DNA from: Dactylis glomerata
Lineage: Eukaryota > Streptophyta > Magnoliopsida > Poales > Poaceae
Assembly (NCBI GenBank): GCA_007115705.1
Contig: QXEO01000413.1
Location: forward strand, 1,054,001 to 1,118,000
Reading direction: 5' to 3'
Length of the DNA stretch: 64,000 nucleotides
The first letter of the stretch is position 1. Each line of letters opens with the position of its first letter. This document shows, piece after piece, positions 59,801 to 64,000 of this stretch. The position numbers were made by a program, and so were the translations under genes. Below the pieces are notes generated by a model. The model searched no databases, had not been told where the DNA came from, and saw only the letters and a program-made list of their open reading frames with translations.

Positions 59801-60847
59801 CTAGTCCCCGAAGCTGCCGAGGTTCCCCAGTCATAACTGTGGAGCCTTGACAGGTTCAACATACCTTTCTTCATTATGCCCCGGCGATCATATTATATGC
59901 CGGCACATCTGCACATATCCCGGCCTCTGTTCCTGTTCCAAAACTTATTCCGGCCGGTCCCGAGGGTATTCCGGACGGAACATATACATCGGGCAATTAA
60001 TCCGACATATAGACGAGTCTTCCTCAAGAAGCCATGTCCGACAGCTTTACATCGAAACTTGTAACTGCCCTGCCACCTCGAACGATCACCCACGATGTGA
60101 CGGTTCACAGTGCAGCAGTTACTTCTCGCCGTCATGGCACGGTTACAGGAACCGCCGCCCCACTCTGTGCCGCCACGTGGCGCCTCGCCGCAGAAACGGT
60201 CGGGGGAGTGGAGCACTCCCACGATCCCCACGACCCTGCCTCTTCGCTATAAACAGGGCGGCGGGGGTAAACGTATCTTTTTACCCCCCACCACCATCGT
60301 CTTCCTCGCCTTCCTCGCCTGCTACTCTGCCTCCTGCGCTCCACCGCCGGTCCGAAGAGCAGCATCGCCGCCGCAGCCGACCTGCTCCCCGCCAACGCCG
60401 ACGCCCGACGACGCACGGCATCACCTTTGACGACGCCGCCGCCGCCGCCTCTTCTCTCTGCAGCATTGCAGGGAGATTGGATCTTCCTGCACGCTCGCCG
60501 CCGCTCCATCGTCGCTGGCCAAGCTCCGGTGAGACCTCCCTCTGTTCTTCCTCTTTCACGCCTTTTACAACTTCGCACCGATAGCCCCGCTTGCACAGAT
60601 CTGCCTCGGTCTCAGAGCTAGTTTTCCCTTTGATTCGACTAGCATTGCTAGGCAACGCTCGCAGGTGTTCATCTTTAGGAGTTTTACCCTTATTTGCTTC
60701 CTATTTTACCTGCCTCGGTAGATCTTCTATTCCTGCTAACATCTGTGAGAGTGGTATGCCGGAGAGACTAACCTCCCTCTTTTCTCCGGCCTTGATAGGA
60801 ATAACATCACGGGACTCCGGCTCTCACGCCTTATCCCGGCCACTAAG
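59801..60847 (+). promoter_or_regulatory. Promoter and 5' UTR region of the J antisense gene
   Basis: This lies between the LTR and the antisense gene. GCTATAAACA (TATA at 60248-60253) is followed by a GC-rich leader. A possible donor CCG/GTGAGA at 60539 and an AG just before the ATG at 60848 suggest a 5'-UTR intron, which is uncertain. The Pro/Arg-rich open frames at 59847-60655 on both strands are composition effects. Confidence 0.45.
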
Positions 60848-63800
60848 ATGGCATCTTCAAGCATGACGGCTACCTCGGCCTCTGAGGAAGATACCTCGGC
60901 CCGAGCTCAAGGACGCTCCGGATGGGAGGGGTCGGAGGTTACTCCGGCCGACATATCCTGGGTCACCTCCACCAGGAGAGTCCCGGAGGGCGTAGCATGC
61001 CGGCTACCCGCGGGAGAAACTGTGCCGGCACCTGAACCCGGCGAACGCGTCGTCTTCATCGCCCACTTCGAGCGGGGCTTCGGACTGCCGGCATCGGACT
61101 TCTTCCGGGACTTCCTCAACACCTACGAGCTACAACCTCATCATATCCCGGCCAATGCCGTGATGATCCTCTCCGCCTTCGCTGCTTTTTGCGAGGGCTA
61201 TGCCGGCATAGAGGCCCTTACTCAAGGCTGGGCGAAGTACTTCCAACTGCGGAAGCAAGTCGTCCAAGAGCCGCCCCGGAGCAAGGACGACCCGCTGGAG
61301 ACGGCCCAGGAAAAGAAGGACCGCCCCATGACCCTCTGCGGCGCGGCCACCATCATGTCCCGAAAGGGCTCGGACTTCCCCAAGGTGGAGCTCCTGGAAT
61401 CTTGCAAGAAGTGGCAGAAAAGCTTCTTCTACGTCAAGAACACCACCGACGAGGATCTGCTCAACCTGCCGCCATTTGTGGACGAGCCACCCTTGGCTAT
61501 GACGAACTGGACCTACAACCCGAAGAATTCGGTGATGCCGGTGAATGCGCTTCACCGGGTTAAGGGCGAGCTCCTGGATGCCGGTCTTACTCCTCAAGAC
61601 CTGGTGGCCTGCTATATAAGCCGGCGCGTCTCCCCTCTGCAGCGCTGGTCGCACAAGATCTGCCAGATGAGCGGGCCAATGGACCCCACCCGGCACTCCA
61701 CACACGAGCTGACTCCGGCCGACATTCTGCGCCGGATTAAGGATGTCTGCAAGTCCTCTCAGGCCACTTTTGCCTGGGGGCTAGAACCATACAGCCGGGA
61801 TAGGCCCGCCCCAACGGTAAACCTTCTTAGCCGATACATAAAGTCCATGTCCGGCACATAGATACTTAAGCCGACACATGCCTGTTTGCCGACACATATC
61901 ATATCGATCCGACATACCTCTTCCACCGGCATATTTCCTTGTCTGAATACTTGACTTTGCTGTTTATACAGAAATTCAGCTTCCAAACCATGGAGAACTC
62001 CCGGATCAAGATCGCGGCGGACCGCACCGTTGCGGATGTTGAAGATCCGGATCATTGGGATAAGCTTCCCAGGAGCACCCGTGCTGCAGCTGCCATGGGT
62101 AAGGGCTCTTCATCCCGGCATTATACTCAAGACCGGAGTGAGATTGATTCTGACGAGGAGGTCCTGATGTACTATGACCCGACGCCACTTGCGTACGCCT
62201 TTCCAGAAACCCCTATTGCTCACGAGTTTCCAATGCCGTCCTCAGCTATCCCGGACGATGTCGTTATCGACGCCGCCCCTCTGAACCAGGGACCTCCTTC
62301 CACCGGCGGACGTGCCGGCCGGAAGCGAGGTGTGAAGCCCCAGTCCGACATACCTCAGAGGTCGAAAAGACAGAAGGTCGGCGTGCCCAAACAGAAGAAA
62401 CAGAGGCCTGTTGCCTCGGGGTAAATTTCCTTTTCTATGCATTTCCTCCGACATATCTCTTGTTTATATTACTGACTTGGTGTTTTCTCTCTTTCAGTGC
62501 TCCTCTTGAGCCGGAACAAGCTTCTGGCTTGAGTCGCGACCCGAAGGTTACCAAGCCCGCTGCCCCTGCTACCTCCGACATTCCCTCTGCCAGTCACACG
62601 AGCTCCCCGGCGCCGGCATCTTCGCCTGCGCCTGAGAAGACCACCTCCCCGGCGAAGGACGTTCCTCCGCCGGAACAAGATACTTCTGCCCCCGACGTCC
62701 ACATGGACTCGGGGGCTCAACAGGAACCTCCGGCTCCTGATGTCCACATGGACACAGGAGCCCACCAAGAAGCACCAGACTCCGGCGCGCCCACCAGCGA
62801 CGCCGGCACAACTGACGACGCCGGCGCAAGCGACAAGAGCGCCGGCACAGACATCAAGGGCAAAGGCCCTTTAGTGCCGGAAGTCCGGACTTTTCCGGAT
62901 CCTGCTCCCGCTGGCCAAGAAGCACCGGCCGCGCCGGAACAGCCCGCACCCGAGACTCCAGCACCGGCCAAGACCACTGCACCGGCCAAGTCCACTGCCC
63001 CGGCCCGGACCGGCATGTTGAAGATTCGGACGGCCAAGTCCGGCACACCATCTGCCGCAACTGCTCCTCCTAAGGCAGCGTCCCAGACCAGCTCTGCTCT
63101 GGCCCTGCATCTTGGCAGGGCAGCAGCCCGGCCGGGGTACCGGAAAAGCTTCTTCGACACCCCAGAACTCGAGGGCCTCGTCCCTCTTGCGACGAAAAGT
63201 GATGAGAGCCTCGGCTCTCTTAAGGAGCAGTGCATCAAGTGGAACGACGCCAGCAACATGGACACTGCGGACTCAAGGAGCAAGAAGCTGGCCGAAGCCA
63301 AGACCAGTGGCGACCCAAGCGACTTCCTGGCAGCGAAGCCCATACCGATCGCCAGCGAGCTCCTCAGCATCCAGCAAAGACTTCACAAGTTGGCCTCTGC
63401 CACCAACGTAAGTCCTCTCTATTTACACACATATCCCCAGTCCCCGAAAATGTCGGCTGTCCGGGATATGGACATCCGGGATTTTCTCATAGTCTTTTAG
63501 CTAGCTTCTTTTGAATTAACTGCCGGCATATGAGCTCGATCCGAGCTTCAAATCCTAGTCACCGAGAGCCGGGATAGGTGCGCAGCACCTGTGCCGGGTC
63601 TTTAACAATTTCACATCTCTATTATCTTTCAAATCCTCTTGACCGGGATATAAGCTCGATCCGAGCTTCAAATCCTAGTCACCGAGAGCCGGGATAGGTG
63701 CGCAGCACCTGTGCCGGGTCTTTAAAAGAATGATCACTTGATAAAATCTTCACTTTAATTATCATGTCAAATTTCTCTGCTGACATTTCAAATCCCGGCA

Positions 63801-63912
63801 TTTTTGCAGCTCATGAACAACACCCGGGCCAACATGTTCCATGACTTGGTGTGCGAGCATCGGAAGCTTTCCGACGCACACAGCAAGCTTCAGCTGGAGC
63901 TGTCCCTGAAAG
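60848..63912 (+). CDS. Antisense-ORF protein of J, Transposase_28 (gypsy-type) domain, partial
   Basis: Four in-frame exons can be read: 60848-61816, 61972-62420, 62498-63407 and 63810-63912, with donors GTAAAC, GTAAAT, GTAAGT and GTAATC and acceptors TACAG, TTCAG and TGCAG. The gene continues right of the window; about 810 codons are visible. Residues about 60-130 (FERGFGLPASDFFRDFL, NAVMILSAF, FCEGYAGI) match the plant 'putative gypsy type transposon' domain PF04195. Exon 2 is acidic then basic (nuclear-targeting-like KRGVK...RSKRQK). Exon 3 is Pro/Ala/Thr-rich with two APDVHMD repeats. Exon 4 begins a likely coiled coil. The gene runs opposite to J's own transcription. The name transposase is historical; its role is unknown. 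Confidence 0.78.
63533..63725. repeat. Perfect 73-bp direct repeat in intron 3 of the J antisense gene
   Basis: 63533-63605 and 63653-63725 are identical, exactly 120 bp apart, and contain GGTGCGCAGCACC, an inverted repeat. The 47-bp spacer is unrelated. Confidence 0.9.
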
Positions 63913-64000
63913 GTAATCTTTGCCGACATACTGCTGTATGCCGGATATCTTTCCTCTCTTTACTTTGCAATGCTTACTCTTGCCGACACGTAACCTTGTG

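Noticed and set aside
60132..60655. Arg/Ala/Gly-rich frames on the minus strand opposite the J antisense gene promoter
   Set aside because: High GC leaves most frames open; the plus-strand TATA, spliced exons and domain support the other strand.

Overview
This window is a dense block of nested LTR retrotransposons from a large plant genome, most likely a Triticeae grass (wheat, barley, rye or Aegilops). The inference rests on LTRs starting TGATACGTCTCAAACGTATC and TGATACGTCC, a TGAAAG...-type LTR with GGTAGTACC palindromes, Athila-lineage Gag and protease, a Tat-lineage element with an antisense gene, and a long-LTR coding-poor element. I see no ordinary host gene, tRNA, rRNA or CRISPR array. 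Nearly every base belongs to an element with a boundary that can be read, often with its target-site duplication (TSD).

Layout. 1-17515 is element F, a LARD-like element with LTRs of about 5.8 kb, a 2.7-kb internal region without pol, and a tRNA-iMet primer site. Its 3' LTR is split by element A (4313-12504, minus strand, TSD GTTAG), which encodes Gag plus protease. F sits inside the 5' LTR of element B (17516-23994). B sits inside the internal region of element C (23995-27650). C abuts an LTR fragment X (27651-29500, minus). This gives a nest about five levels deep. A short GC-rich stretch follows, then element D (29864-44191, TSD CCTGG), whose 3' LTR is split by element E (36788-44158, TSD GTTCC). 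A 1.4-kb foldback element lies at about 44450-45843. From 45844 to 58820 runs a decayed Tat-lineage element H: LTR end, primer site, gag, protease and an antisense gene. Solo LTR G interrupts its primer site (46169-47685, TSD CCGAC), and element I (47767-54627) lies in its leader. A further Tat-lineage element J, on the minus strand, begins at 58821 with its 3' LTR and carries a spliced antisense gene with a Transposase_28-type domain that runs off the right end.

The most interesting material is the A/B/C/D/E/I group. A-E share LTR ends and 3' noncoding module, and where visible (A, B, D, E) a tRNA-Asp-type primer site at an unusual 10-11-nt offset and a leader. None encodes reverse transcriptase or integrase. 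The coding slot differs: Gag-protease in A, a 197-codon ORF of unknown function in B and D, a shortened Gag-protease with a lost active-site motif in E, and nothing in I. The exchange boundary lies just before two tandem RNA hairpins after the stop codon; one keeps its pairing by a compensatory change in I. This looks like a modular, trans-mobilised family whose conserved parts are cis signals, with the protein as the variable part. LTR divergences, counted by eye (A about 1.5%, F 1.3%, E 1.6%, D 2.6%, B 3.6%, I 5%), agree with the nesting order.
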